From Desulfosediminicola ganghwensis (lineage in GTDB: Bacteria; Desulfobacterota; Desulfobulbia; Desulfobulbales; Desulfocapsaceae), in contig NZ_CP050699.1 in NCBI RefSeq assembly GCF_005116675.2, forward strand, positions 4,583,001 through 4,647,000: a DNA stretch of 64,000 nt. The letters are read 5' to 3'. Numbering within the stretch: position 1 is the first letter of the stretch; every line of letters begins with the position of its first letter. Made by a program: the position numbers and the translations under genes. This document shows, one piece after another, positions 51,818-61,448 of the stretch. Under the pieces are notes generated by a model, which did not search any database, was not told the origin of the DNA, and saw nothing but the letters and a program-made list of their open reading frames with translations.

Positions 51818-54080
51818 GCCGATAGATTTCAGGCAGTCTGGCCGGCAACTGCTCTACCTTCTCGACAAAGATGGAGTTATGTCTGCCACACATATGACTC
51901 AGATAAGAATGTGCGGTACGATCAACTGTAATCGAGAAAGTGTGCACTCCCTTCCCCCTGGCCTCGTTAAGGGCCTGGCGGGTATCTTCAATGGCGTACT
52001 CACCACGATAACCATCATAATCTTCCGGCTTGCCGTCTGTAAGTGTTATCAGCAGACGAACCCTGGCATCCGTATCTGCGAGAAGATTTGTCAGATGCCG
52101 TATCGCCGGTGCCATCCGGGTATATTCCCGAGGCGAAACTCCACATATCCTCTGCTCGACATCTGCACCATATGTCTCATCCATCTCTTTGATACGAAAC
52201 AGCTCACAACGAGAACGACGCATTCCGGAAAATCCATAGATAGCATACCTGTCACCAACAACCTCCAGCACATCACTGAGCAGCACCAGCGATTCTTTTA
52301 TGGCATTGCCCACCCAGCCCTCAGTGGAGTTGGACATATCCACCAGAAACATTACCGCAATATCCCTGTCGTCGCGTAACAGTCGAATAAAAAGGCGCTC
52401 CGATGGGGCAATCCCGGCTCGCTGGTCTCCTCTCGCCTCCACCAATGCGTCAAAATCGATATCATCGCCGTAACGCCTTCGCCGAACGAATCTATGCTCA
52501 GCCCGAAGCATCTCGAACTGTCTTCGCAGCTGCAGCATCAAGCCGCGGTATCGCTCCTTTGTGTTCCGGATAAACTTCGACGTAACCGGCTGAATCTCTT
52601 TTTCGACAAGAGAACACCAGTTTTTCCGATACCCCTGCCTGCGAAAATCCCACTCATCATACAGGTGGACAGTGCCTGTGTTATCGGTCAGCGACTCCCC
52701 GAGCTGTTCGCCTCCCCGAGTAAAAACCGCCCTTCCGGCAATCCCCGCAGCTGCCTGAACATAACCTTCCGGAACATGGCCGATATCATTTGAGATGCTG
52801 GCCATAATTTCGAGAATTTCCGCTGAAAGCTCCATCGACTCATTGTTGATACTGAGAACCTGACCGGTGTTGTTATCATCCGTCGATTGAGCCACGCTCA
52901 CTGCCAATCGGCCACTATCAGCAGCATCGGTGCTGGAGCCGCCGGCCATATCACTCTCTGCCGAATTCTGCTCTTTCTCCAACAGATGTTTTCTGATAAC
53001 AGCCGCTAACTGATCTACAAATACCTGCTTCTGCTCTGAGCGTCTGCGCAGAACGTAATCCTGAACCTTATCGAACTTGAGCACCCCTGTAAAATCGGCA
53101 AACATCTGCCAATCATCAACACTACCTGCTCTCACCTCTTCCTGTATTTTTTCATAATACGCAGGGAGTTGCTCGATAGTCTCCTGGTGGCTCCCAGGGT
53201 AACCCGCAGTGCCACCACCTACAACCACATCAGTCCTGTCGCTGACCAACGCCAATAGTCTACTGTAATAAATGCCCCTGGCTACCAGGGCAGAGTGATA
53301 TTGAGAAGAGTGTACAAGGTACTGCAGCAAGGGACGAACCAATCGGCACAGACCAGGCAGATCTCTTGCCAGCATTGCAAGAACCCGTGTGAATTCCAGG
53401 AATTGATAGATATTCCCGGCTACTTCCGGTTGATCATAATCGTCAAGGAGATTTTCCAGCTGATCGGCTGTCACGCTGGTGGAGTTACAATAGCTCTTTC
53501 CCAGCTCACTCCCCAGCACCCCCAGTCGTACATATCCCCATTGGCAACAAACCAGAAAGTTATAAAACCGGTTATTATCGCTTTGTTCAGGAAAGTAACT
53601 GATTTTTCTCGGTAAATATATGGTTTCTCCATCAGTCCAGGCCCTACCGCCGACCGGTAGGGGTTCAAGCTGAAAGTCAACCCCGGATACTCCGCGGATA
53701 AAATGTTGCAGCCGCCCCCTTATCTGCTCAAAATATGCACCATCCAGACCTGTCAGTCTGGCATAAAAATTTTCCTCTATCTCCGACATGAAGAGCCTTG
53801 AACCCCTGAGTCCATCCTCTTCATATCGACCGAGGCATTGCCTCACCCATTCTGAGAGATTTGTTCCCAGCCTGTCAATATGCTGAACACCGTACTGGAT
53901 ATACGAGACACAGAGACTCTGACTCACCGGCCAGACCGCATGAACATGGGACAACAGTGCCTGCTGCTGAAAAGCATCAAGCTCCAGCATTGGTTCAAGC
54001 GCCTCTTCAACCTCCCATTCCTGAGGCTGGGATGGAGAAACTTCCCTGTAAAATTGGTCTTTTAATTGTTGAAGATACAT
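51804..54080 (-). CDS. NorD/CbbO-like von Willebrand factor A protein
   Basis: 758 residues. The C-terminal third is a VWA domain with MIDAS motif DMSNST (in MFLVDMSNSTEGWVG) and TLTDGKPEDYDGYRG. The N-terminal part is helical with no other known domain. This is the NorD/CbbO type that works with a MoxR ATPase to activate or insert metal into a target enzyme (nitric oxide reductase or Rubisco in the known cases). The ATPase gene lies 24 bases upstream. Neither nor nor cbb structural genes are in the window, so the target is unknown. Confidence 0.88.
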   Translation of the reverse strand: MYLQQLKDQFYREVSPSQPQEWEVEEALEPMLELDAFQQQALLSHVHAVWPVSQSLCVSYIQYGVQHIDRLGTNLSEWVRQCLGRYEEDGLRGSRLFMSEIEENFYARLTGLDGAYFEQIRGRLQHFIRGVSGVDFQLEPLPVGGRAWTDGETIYLPRKISYFPEQSDNNRFYNFLVCCQWGYVRLGVLGSELGKSYCNSTSVTADQLENLLDDYDQPEVAGNIYQFLEFTRVLAMLARDLPGLCRLVRPLLQYLVHSSQYHSALVARGIYYSRLLALVSDRTDVVVGGGTAGYPGSHQETIEQLPAYYEKIQEEVRAGSVDDWQMFADFTGVLKFDKVQDYVLRRRSEQKQVFVDQLAAVIRKHLLEKEQNSAESDMAGGSSTDAADSGRLAVSVAQSTDDNNTGQVLSINNESMELSAEILEIMASISNDIGHVPEGYVQAAAGIAGRAVFTRGGEQLGESLTDNTGTVHLYDEWDFRRQGYRKNWCSLVEKEIQPVTSKFIRNTKERYRGLMLQLRRQFEMLRAEHRFVRRRRYGDDIDFDALVEARGDQRAGIAPSERLFIRLLRDDRDIAVMFLVDMSNSTEGWVGNAIKESLVLLSDVLEVVGDRYAIYGFSGMRRSRCELFRIKEMDETYGADVEQRICGVSPREYTRMAPAIRHLTNLLADTDARVRLLITLTDGKPEDYDGYRGEYAIEDTRQALNEARGKGVHTFSITVDRTAHSYLSHMCGRHNSIFVEKVEQLPARLPEIYRLMTS

Positions 54081-54104
54081 TATCAGATGCGATAAAAACT
54101 GCGG

Positions 54105-54920
54105 CTAAAAGAGTGACTCCAGCATTTCATCCATAGCGGCAAGCATATCCGGGTCATCAGTGAGACTCCTGGTGATACCTGCCCTGCACGACTCAATGAT
54201 GGAGATGCCGCTTACGTGCAGCTTGCCGGCCTGTATCAGCAGCCTGCTTGATGCCCCTTCCGGCAGACCGAAATCTTTAAGACTCCTGGTCATGCCGGCG
54301 AGTTTCACCAGTTGAGCTGCGACGTTCTGGCCTACGCCGCTCTCACTCGCTACAATGCGGCACTCCAATTCAGGCTCAGGATGGTCAAAAGAGAGTGAAA
54401 CAAATCGTTGGCGGGTGGATGGCTTAAGATCTTTCAAAACACTCTGGTAGCCGGGGTTATACGACACAGCCAGCATAAACTCGGGGCTGGCCGTAAAGAG
54501 CCTGCCGAGTTTTTCCACAGGCAACTCCCGCCTATCGTCTGCCAGGGGATGAATCACCACAGTGGTATCTTTTCTGGCCTCAACCACCTCATCCAGGTAG
54601 CAGATTGCACCTGCCTTCACCGCAAGCGCCAGTGGACCATCGACCCACACCGCTTCGCCGCCGCGAATTATATACCTGCCCACCAGATCCGAGGTTGACA
54701 GATCGTCATGGCAGGACACTGTGATCAGAGGTCGCTGCAATTTCCAGGCGAGAAATTGCATAAAGCGGGTTTTTCCACATCCAGTTGGTCCTTTGATGAG
54801 TAAGGGCAACCTGTTTTCATAGGCCGCCAGGGCAAGCTGTAACTCATTGCCCTGCTGCAGGTAAAACGGCTGCTCTGTCAGAAAGTGCTCTTCTATCCTC
54901 GACTCGGTCGCCTTTTCCAT
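54105..54920 (-). CDS. MoxR-type AAA+ ATPase (CbbQ/NirQ/NorQ)
   Basis: 271-residue AAA+ protein: Walker A GPTGCGKT (44-51), Walker B region AICYLDEVVEARKDT, sensor LAVSYNPGYQSVLKDLK and the C-terminal CbbQ domain. It pairs with the VWA protein encoded immediately downstream. Such pairs remodel a client metalloenzyme. The intact P-loop suggests activity; the client is unknown. Confidence 0.9.
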   Translation of the reverse strand: MEKATESRIEEHFLTEQPFYLQQGNELQLALAAYENRLPLLIKGPTGCGKTRFMQFLAWKLQRPLITVSCHDDLSTSDLVGRYIIRGGEAVWVDGPLALAVKAGAICYLDEVVEARKDTTVVIHPLADDRRELPVEKLGRLFTASPEFMLAVSYNPGYQSVLKDLKPSTRQRFVSLSFDHPEPELECRIVASESGVGQNVAAQLVKLAGMTRSLKDFGLPEGASSRLLIQAGKLHVSGISIIESCRAGITRSLTDDPDMLAAMDEMLESLF

Positions 54921-55267
54921 TTCTCATTCTCTTGCTAGATCATTTGCAGGCAAAATCAGACTTTCCAATAATTATACCCAGTTCACATTATATGCATTCA
55001 TAAAGAACTCGCAACCTTCGGTGCTTTAGGGAGCTGATCGAATCGCCTGGGGTAGCGACAAGCCTTTGTTGACCAGCCTCTGCAAATACGCTATGTTCGA
55101 TTTCGCAATTTGAGATTATCCGGCTGGGTGCGCTCGATTTTCTTATGAGCATTGTGCTCGTCCCTTGATTATACGGGTCGGCTGGACGAATCAGATAACG
55201 AACCAGGGTGAGAAATTCGATCCAGACTTTCCAGCGCTGATTTGCAATTTTTCGAATATTACGGATT

Positions 55268-55558
55268 ATGAACACATTTGAAAAAGCCTATTCCATTTTC
55301 GCTATCCTCTTCGGTGCAATCTTTATCTGGTTGCTGTTGACTCTCCCAGACATGAGGCAGCTCAGCATCCTCATTCCGGTTACCACCGTTGGCCTGATGA
55401 TAAATGTGATTATGATGTTCTTTGTCTTTCGGGATATTTTTTTCAGGCCGGCTCTTTCTAAAAACGCTAAACTGCTCTGGACAGTAACAGTACTTCTCTG
55501 CTGGCCTGCGATTCTCGTCTACCTGCCCCTGCACGGCTTCAGAACTCGTATCGCCTGA
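55268..55558 (+). CDS. Small three-helix membrane protein of unknown function
   Basis: 96 residues with three hydrophobic segments (YSIFAILFGAIFIWLLLTL; ILIPVTTVGLMINVIMMFFVF; LLWTVTVLLCWPAILVYLPL). No family recognised. It is divergent from the MoxR gene and has no close partner. Only a weak ribosome binding site (ACGGA) is seen. Coding character and the regular hydrophobic pattern favour a true gene. Confidence 0.6.
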   Translation: MNTFEKAYSIFAILFGAIFIWLLLTLPDMRQLSILIPVTTVGLMINVIMMFFVFRDIFFRPALSKNAKLLWTVTVLLCWPAILVYLPLHGFRTRIA

Positions 55559-55753
55559 GCAGCAAAAAATATCCAGTATCTTCCATCACCATTATTAATA
55601 TGGAACATGGTGATGGGTTACCGGTCATACTCCGTTTCTGCAGGTAGTCATTTTTTAAAAAGCCTACCCCTGAACAAGTAGCGCGCTACCTGGAGATTTT
55701 TAGCTTAGAGCAAAGCTGTATTATCACTTTTTTCTGGCTATTTTGTTCCCTGC
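55559..55753. other. Noncoding region upstream of the ffh promoter
   Basis: About 195 bases to the promoter and 410 to the ffh start. No gene, repeat or RNA is recognised. Confidence 0.4.
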
Positions 55754-55782
55754 TTGACATACCTTTCTATACAAAGTATCTT
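55754..55782 (+). promoter_or_regulatory. Sigma70-type promoter of the ffh operon
   Basis: TTGACA (55754-55759, perfect), a 17-base spacer and TATCTT (55777-55782, 4/6). It leaves a leader of about 180 bases before ffh. No other good promoter is seen between it and the gene. Confidence 0.6.
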
Positions 55783-55968
55783 GCTCTCTTTTGGGCTGAC
55801 CGGGCTGCGCTGTTCCCGCAACAAGCAGGAACCAACTACTACCATGCCAACCCGGACTATCGGTTTTAATGAATTTATACGGTTACGATCACCTCGTTTT
55901 TCGCTGGCTCTGAGCCAGACTACCTACGGGGTTTAATTGTGATAAAGTTTATACAATAACGGCTGACT

Positions 55969-57324
55969 ATGTTTGAAAACCTGACAGACCGGCTGGAAGG
56001 AGTTTTCAAGAAACTCCGTGGCCACGGCATACTGACTGAAGAAAATATCAAGGAGGCAATGCGTGAAGTGCGTATTGCCCTGCTCGATGCTGATGTCAAC
56101 TTCAAGGTCGCCAAGGAATTCGTTGCCAAGGTAACGGAACAAGCGATTGGCCGTGAAGTATCCAAGAGTCTCTCTCCAGGTCAGCAGGTTATCAAGATCG
56201 TCCATGAAGAGTTGGTTGCTCTTCTTGGCGGCGAAGCAGAACAGATCAGACTTGATGGCCGTCAACCAGTAATCATCATGATGGCTGGTCTGCAGGGTTC
56301 CGGTAAGACCACTACCTCTGGTAAGTTGGCCCGGATGCTTAAGGGCAAAGGCAGAAAACCTTATCTGGTTCCTGCTGATATTTACCGCCCGGCAGCAATC
56401 GAGCAGCTGCAAGTACTTGGAGATCGCCTCGACGTTCCGGTACATCCTTCCACCACCGCGATGAATCCGGTGGACATCGCCCGTGAAGCGGTCGATGCTG
56501 CGAATAAGGAAGGATATGATACACTGATCATTGATACCGCAGGCCGCCTGCATATCGATGAGAACCTCATGGGTGAACTGCAGGAGATCGAGAAAGCTGT
56601 ACAGCCTTCAGAGATTCTGTTTGTTGCCGACTCCATGACCGGTCAGGACGCGGTTACTGTCGCTGATAAGTTTAATGAGACCCTGGAAATTTCCGGTGTT
56701 GTTCTCACCAAGATGGAAGGTGACGCCCGTGGTGGTGCCGCTCTCTCCATCAAGAATGTTACCGGCAAGCCGATTAAGTTCGTCGGCGTCGGTGAGGCAC
56801 TCGATGCGCTTGAGGTCTTCCACCCTGATCGTGTCGCTTCCAGAATTCTCGGCATGGGCGATGTTCTTACCCTCATTGAGAAGGCCGAAGCGGTAGTCGA
56901 TAAAAAACAGGCCGACAAGCTCGCACAAAAGCTGAAAAAGAGCCAGTTTACCCTTGAAGATTTTCTCGACCAGATCCAGCAGATCAAGAAAATGGGCTCT
57001 CTTGACCAGATTCTCGGCATGGTACCGGGCATCAACAAGCTTAAGCAGATGAAAGACGCTCCCAAACCAGACGAGCGTGAACTTGGCAAGACCGAAGCGA
57101 TTATTCGCTCCATGACCCGTAAAGAGCGGAAAAATCACAAGATCATCAACTCCAGCCGTCGCCAGAGAATTGCAGCTGGCTCCGGAACCAGCGTGGCAGA
57201 TGTAAATCGTGTCTTGAAAAGTTATTCAACAATGCTGAAAATGATGAAGAAAATGAGTGGAAAGCCGGGAGCTATTACCGGCCAGAAACGCAGAAAGTTA
57301 CCAAAAGGTCTTCGTAGAAGATAA
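55969..57324 (+). CDS. ffh: Signal recognition particle protein
   Basis: 451-residue SRP54 GTPase that targets nascent membrane proteins. The N domain is at 1-90, then the P-loop GLQGSGKTTTSGKLA, DTAGRLHIDENLM, TKMEGDARGG, and a Met-rich M domain at the C-terminus (MLKMMKKMSGKPGAITG). It heads the translation operon; rpsP follows after about 80 bases. Confidence 0.97.
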   Translation: MFENLTDRLEGVFKKLRGHGILTEENIKEAMREVRIALLDADVNFKVAKEFVAKVTEQAIGREVSKSLSPGQQVIKIVHEELVALLGGEAEQIRLDGRQPVIIMMAGLQGSGKTTTSGKLARMLKGKGRKPYLVPADIYRPAAIEQLQVLGDRLDVPVHPSTTAMNPVDIAREAVDAANKEGYDTLIIDTAGRLHIDENLMGELQEIEKAVQPSEILFVADSMTGQDAVTVADKFNETLEISGVVLTKMEGDARGGAALSIKNVTGKPIKFVGVGEALDALEVFHPDRVASRILGMGDVLTLIEKAEAVVDKKQADKLAQKLKKSQFTLEDFLDQIQQIKKMGSLDQILGMVPGINKLKQMKDAPKPDERELGKTEAIIRSMTRKERKNHKIINSSRRQRIAAGSGTSVADVNRVLKSYSTMLKMMKKMSGKPGAITGQKRRKLPKGLRRR

Positions 57325-57407
57325 TTTTATACCGGATAAACAGTATATATCCGGTTTACGCAGGGTCGAAACAGACCCATATAACCACATCGGAGGATTA
57401 ACCCGGA

Positions 57408-57653
57408 ATGGCAGTTCGTATTCGTTTAACCAGACTTGGCAGAAAGAAAAAACCTTTCTATCGTATTGTTGTTGCCGACAGCGAGAGTCCGCGTGACGGT
57501 AAATTCCTGGATATCGTTGGCACCTACGACCCACTTCAGGATCCTGCTTCAATCGTTATCAACAACGACAAACTTCAGGATTGGATGGGTAGAGGCGCTA
57601 TGCCGACAACCACAGTTGAAAGCCTGATCAAGAAAGCAGCGGCCACCGAATAA
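57408..57653 (+). CDS. rpsP: 30S ribosomal protein S16
   Basis: 81 residues starting MAVRIRLTRLGRKKKPFYRIVVADSESPRDGKFLDIVGTYDP, the S16 signature. The ribosome binding site is CGGAGGA. khpA starts five bases after its stop. Confidence 0.97.
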   Translation: MAVRIRLTRLGRKKKPFYRIVVADSESPRDGKFLDIVGTYDPLQDPASIVINNDKLQDWMGRGAMPTTTVESLIKKAAATE

Positions 57654-57658
57654 GCGGT

Positions 57659-57889
57659 ATGGAAGAGCTTATTGCCTTTATCGCCAGATCGCTGGTAGAT
57701 CAACCGGATGAAGTCCGAGTTACTGTGAGCGAAGATGATGACAGCATCACAGTCGAGTTGACAGTTGGTCCGGAAGATCTGGGCAAGGTTATCGGCAAGC
57801 AGGGAAGGACCGCCAGAGCTATGCGCTCAATTCTTGCTGCCGCAGCCGCTAAAGAAAACAAACGGTCAAGGCTTGAGATAGTCGAGTAA
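57659..57889 (+). CDS. khpA: KH-domain RNA-binding protein KhpA
   Basis: 76-residue single KH domain with the GKVIGKQGRTARAMRSIL GxxG loop. KhpA binds RNA, often with KhpB, and is usually encoded between rpsP and rimM, as here. Confidence 0.93.
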   Translation: MEELIAFIARSLVDQPDEVRVTVSEDDDSITVELTVGPEDLGKVIGKQGRTARAMRSILAAAAAKENKRSRLEIVE

Positions 57890-57904
57890 CCGACTTCAGG
57901 AACT

Positions 57905-58474
57905 ATGCAGCATCATTTCTCATTCCCTGAAGATAGGTTCTTACTTATCGGCACTGTGATTAAAGCACAGGGGCTAAAGGGTGAGGTTTGTATTCACTCG
58001 TTCTCAGGCCAACCGGAAAACCTCAACACGTATCACACGCTTTTCCTGGTAGACAAGGGTGGCAAAATTTCACCCCAATTGTCCATCAAGCGCTTCAGGG
58101 CGCAAAAGGGAAAGGCGATAGTCCTGTTTGACCGTGTTCGTGACAGATCCCATGCTGAGCAACTTGTCGGTATGGGCGTACTTCTTGCCAGGGAAGATCT
58201 ACCGGAACTGGCAGAAGACGAATTTTACTGGCACCAGCTTATCGGCCTCGCAGTCTCCACAGTAGCAGGAGAAGCGGTCGGAACACTGATGCATGTGTTC
58301 TCCAATGGTGCTCAGGATGTCATGGTAATACAGGATGGTGATCAGGAGCATCTCGTTCCGCTGAGTGATGGTGTTGTTATCAGCCATGACGATGAGCAAC
58401 TGATTATTGACCCGCCACAAGGATTGCTTGAAATCAATAGTGGTGAAGATGAAGGGGCCGGTCATCCCAAATGA
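57905..58474 (+). CDS. rimM: Ribosome maturation factor RimM
   Basis: 189-residue 16S maturation factor. RimM N domain: LLIGTVIKAQGLKGEVCIHSF; PRC-barrel domain: EFYWHQLIGLAVSTVAGEAVGTLMHVFSNGAQDVMVI. The 3-prime end overlaps trmD by four bases. Confidence 0.93.
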   Translation: MQHHFSFPEDRFLLIGTVIKAQGLKGEVCIHSFSGQPENLNTYHTLFLVDKGGKISPQLSIKRFRAQKGKAIVLFDRVRDRSHAEQLVGMGVLLAREDLPELAEDEFYWHQLIGLAVSTVAGEAVGTLMHVFSNGAQDVMVIQDGDQEHLVPLSDGVVISHDDEQLIIDPPQGLLEINSGEDEGAGHPK

Positions 58475-59253
58475 TTTTTGACATACTGACGATTTTTCCC
58501 GAGTTACTGAATTCTCCTTTTGAAGAGGGAATTATCCGCAGGGCCCGGCAGGACAACAAAATCGAGATTCATACCAGAAATATTCGAGATTTTGCCCTGG
58601 ACAAACATTCCATGACTGATGATCGGCCTTTCGGGGGCGGTGAAGGTATGGTGATGAAACCGGAGCCTCTGGCTGCTGCAGTCGAGTCAGCCAAAGCGGC
58701 ACACGGCAACGGGAAAGTCATCCTCATGAGCCCGCAGGGAAAAGCCTTTAACCAGGCCACTGCGGAAAGGCTGTCCCGGGAAGAACACCTCATCCTGGTA
58801 TGCGGCCGTTACGAAGGTGTCGATGAGCGCTTTCGTGCAGCGTATGTGGATGAGGAAATATCCATTGGCGACTTTATCCTCACAGGAGGAGAACTTGCCG
58901 CCATGGTTATCGTCGACGCAGTCACCAGGCTGTTGCCCGGTGTGCTGGGCTGTTCGGATTCGGCGGACAAAGATACTTTCAGCAGAAACCTGCTGAAGCA
59001 TCCGCAATATACCCGTCCCCGGGTTTGGAACGACATGGAAGTGCCTGCAGAGTTACTCTCCGGCAACCATGAGGAAATTGAAAAATTACGATTTATCGAC
59101 TCAGTCAAGCGAACACTGGAGCGACGCCCTGAAATGCTCAAAGGCGAACTCTTCAGTAAGAGCGAGAAGAGAACTCTACAGCAATATAAGCTGTATGATA
59201 GAGTAAAACAGATACAGGCAGATCTTGCCGGCAGTGAGCGAACCGCATCATGA
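58471..59253 (+). CDS. trmD: tRNA (guanine37-N1)-methyltransferase
   Basis: 260-residue SPOUT methyltransferase with trefoil-knot motifs: FDILTIFPELL, DDRPFGGGEGMVMKPEPL, LVCGRYEGVDERF and EISIGDFILTGGELAAMV. It methylates G37 of tRNAs and prevents frameshifting. It overlaps rimM and the following SPOUT gene by four bases each. Confidence 0.96.
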   Translation: MIFDILTIFPELLNSPFEEGIIRRARQDNKIEIHTRNIRDFALDKHSMTDDRPFGGGEGMVMKPEPLAAAVESAKAAHGNGKVILMSPQGKAFNQATAERLSREEHLILVCGRYEGVDERFRAAYVDEEISIGDFILTGGELAAMVIVDAVTRLLPGVLGCSDSADKDTFSRNLLKHPQYTRPRVWNDMEVPAELLSGNHEEIEKLRFIDSVKRTLERRPEMLKGELFSKSEKRTLQQYKLYDRVKQIQADLAGSERTAS

Positions 59254-59804
59254 CAGCAGTAAATATAGCCCTCGTTCACCACCCGGTGGTTAATAAAAAT
59301 GGAGATGTTATCGGCTCAGCCGTGACAAATCTTGATCTGCATGATATAGCAAGGGCTGCGAAAACTTTTGGCGTGGATAACTATTATGTTACCACCCCAT
59401 ACGAGGATCAGCAGCAGCTCGTGCAGGAAATAGTCGGTCACTGGCAATCCGGCTATGGAGCAGAATATAACCCGGCCAGAAAGCAGGCGTTATCAATAGT
59501 GCAACTCGCCCCAACATTGGATGAGGCGATAGAAGAGTTGACCAAAAGGTATTCAGAGCGCCCGCTCATTATCACGACCAGCGCCAGAGTTCATCACAAC
59601 ACCGTGAGCTATGATGCACTTCGTGAGAGAATAACTTCCGGCAGTCCGGTGCTTCTAATTTTCGGCACCGCCCATGGACTCAGCCAGGAAGTAATGGAAG
59701 CAGCTGATGCCGTGTTACCGCCAATTCAGGGTGGCACGGAATACAATCACCTTTCGGTTCGCTCGGCAGTTGCCATCATACTTGATCGATTGCTCGGCAC
59801 TTAA
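59250..59804 (+). CDS. SPOUT-family RNA methyltransferase (TrmD-adjacent)
   Basis: 184 residues of the SAM-dependent RNA methylase type often found after trmD in deltaproteobacteria. It opens VNIALVHHPVVNKNGDVIGSAVTNLDLHDIARAAKTFG and has a knot-like LLIFGTAHGLSQEVMEAADAVLPPIQGGTEYNHLSVRSAVAIILDRL. The target RNA is unknown. Overlap with trmD suggests coordinated synthesis. Confidence 0.85.
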   Translation: MTAVNIALVHHPVVNKNGDVIGSAVTNLDLHDIARAAKTFGVDNYYVTTPYEDQQQLVQEIVGHWQSGYGAEYNPARKQALSIVQLAPTLDEAIEELTKRYSERPLIITTSARVHHNTVSYDALRERITSGSPVLLIFGTAHGLSQEVMEAADAVLPPIQGGTEYNHLSVRSAVAIILDRLLGT

Positions 59805-59868
59805 GGGATAGAAAACAGAGACATTTGAAAGGGAATTCATTCCTATACTTCAACCTATACAAGACGTT

Positions 59869-60222
59869 ATGAGCACAATCATCGAAAGAATCAATGCAGA
59901 GCAGATGCGCCAGGATCATCCGGATTTTCGCCCAGGTGACTCCGTAAAAGTACATATCCGTATTATTGAGGGTACCAAAGAGCGTGTCCAGATTTTTCAG
60001 GGCGTGGTTATCAAGCGAAAGCGCGCAACTATGGGCGCTACCTACACTGTTCGTAAAATTTCCCACGGTGTCGGTGTTGAGAAGACCTTCTCCATGCACA
60101 ACCCTCGTATCGAGAAAATAGAGGTAGTCACCCGCGGTCGCGTTCGTCGTTCCCGCCTCTACTACCTGCGTAACCTTCGCGGTAAAGCTGCTCGTATCCG
60201 CGAACGCGGCATTACACGCTAA
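59869..60222 (+). CDS. rplS: 50S ribosomal protein L19
   Basis: 117 residues with [33 protein letters not shown] and the C-terminal [15 protein letters not shown] signature. A terminator-like hairpin follows at 60250. Confidence 0.97.
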   Translation: MSTIIERINAEQMRQDHPDFRPGDSVKVHIRIIEGTKERVQIFQGVVIKRKRATMGATYTVRKISHGVGVEKTFSMHNPRIEKIEVVTRGRVRRSRLYYLRNLRGKAARIRERGITR

Positions 60223-60249
60223 TCCTCTTTTCAGTAAGAGCGATTATTA

Positions 60250-60283
60250 CCCGGGCCGCTGCTTTGCAGCAGTCCGGGATTTT
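60250..60283 (+). terminator. Terminator after rplS
   Basis: CCCGG-gc-CGCTGC and GCAGCAG-t-CCGGG form an interrupted stem around a TTT loop, followed by ATTTTG. It may only partly stop transcription, since rnhB follows 45 bases later. Confidence 0.7.
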
Positions 60284-60327
60284 GTGTTTGAGCACTATTC
60301 AAAATTACTACCCTCCTTCCATTTCCA

Positions 60328-60975
60328 ATGGACCGTTCCCTTTTCGATACTTTGCCCGATACAAGCGGAGCAGCAAACTTTTCTATAGAGAAAATTCTTT
60401 ATAGCCAAGGGCTTATGGCAGTCGCAGGTTGCGACGAAGTTGGCCGTGGCCCGCTGGCAGGCCCTGTGGTTGCCGCAAGTGTCATCTTGCCTCAAGATTG
60501 TAATCCAGCCATTTTTCTCGATTCCAAAAAGATCAGTCATAAGCGCCGTACTGAACTCTTTGCGCTGCTTCACGAGCTCAATGCAGTAATCGGCGTAGGC
60601 ATCGTGGATGAAAAAAAGATCGACCAGATAAACATCCTGCAGGCTTCACTGCTGGCGATGAAAATCGCGGTTGAAGAACTTGCCACCAAAGGCACGGCCC
60701 CGGATTACCTCCTGGTGGACGGCAAATTCGAAATTCCGCACCCCGTCTCCCAGCAAGCGTTGATAAAAGGTGAAAGCAAAAGCGCCTCTATCGCCGCCGC
60801 CTCTATTATCGCCAAAATTACCCGGGACCGGATAATGGATGACTTCCATAAAAAGTACCCGGTATACCAATTTCACAAACATAAAGGTTATCCGACCAAG
60901 GCCCACCGGGAGGCTATTGCCGAACACGGCCCCTGCCCTATACACCGCAGGTCATTTAAAGGGGTTAAAAAGTGA
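60328..60975 (+). CDS. rnhB: Ribonuclease HII
   Basis: 215 residues. AGCDEVGRGPLAGPVVAA carries catalytic Asp-Glu and the DEVGRGPLAG signature; SKSASIAAASIIAKITRDRIM is the second motif. ATG 60328 has no clear binding site; the preceding residues EKILYSQGL fit the family, so the long start is kept over ATG 60415. It removes ribonucleotides from DNA. yraN overlaps by four bases. Confidence 0.93.
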   Translation: MDRSLFDTLPDTSGAANFSIEKILYSQGLMAVAGCDEVGRGPLAGPVVAASVILPQDCNPAIFLDSKKISHKRRTELFALLHELNAVIGVGIVDEKKIDQINILQASLLAMKIAVEELATKGTAPDYLLVDGKFEIPHPVSQQALIKGESKSASIAAASIIAKITRDRIMDDFHKKYPVYQFHKHKGYPTKAHREAIAEHGPCPIHRRSFKGVKK

Positions 60976-61364
60976 GGCAGACCGGCAAACTTTTATCCTT
61001 TTTCTCGGGGACATCCCTGGGTGACGAAGGCGAAAAGATTGCCTGCCAGCACCTGAAAAAGAGTGGCTACTCAATTATTCTTCGTAATTTTCGCTGCCGA
61101 TCCGGAGAGGTGGATATAATCGCCCGCCACAAGGGAGTACTGGTTTTTATAGAGGTAAAAACCCGTAGATCCGAATCATTCGGCTCCCCTGCCGCAGCCG
61201 TCACTCCACGTAAACAACGGCAGATAGCCAAAGCAGCACTTGAGTACCTGGCCCGTGAAAATCTGTTTGATACAGAAGCCCGCTTCGATGTTGTGTCAAT
61301 CCTGGTTTCTGCCACTGGCGAACCACAGATTGAGATCATCACGAGCGCCTTCGAGCTCGGCTGA
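60972..61364 (+). CDS. yraN: UPF0102 endonuclease-like protein YraN
   Basis: 130-residue YraN/UPF0102 protein with a restriction endonuclease-like core: GDEGEKIACQHLKKSGYSIILRNFR, GEVDIIARHKGVLVFIEVKTRRSESFG. Asp, Glu and Lys of the catalytic PD-(D/E)xK pattern are in place. It follows rnhB with a four-base overlap, a frequent pairing. Confidence 0.92.
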   Translation: MRQTGKLLSFFSGTSLGDEGEKIACQHLKKSGYSIILRNFRCRSGEVDIIARHKGVLVFIEVKTRRSESFGSPAAAVTPRKQRQIAKAALEYLARENLFDTEARFDVVSILVSATGEPQIEIITSAFELG

Positions 61365-61448
61365 AAATTGATGAGCCATCTGATAATCAGACTATTTTTC
61401 ACACAACTGATACTTTGACTAATTCCTTTTAGACGTTACACTGAAATT

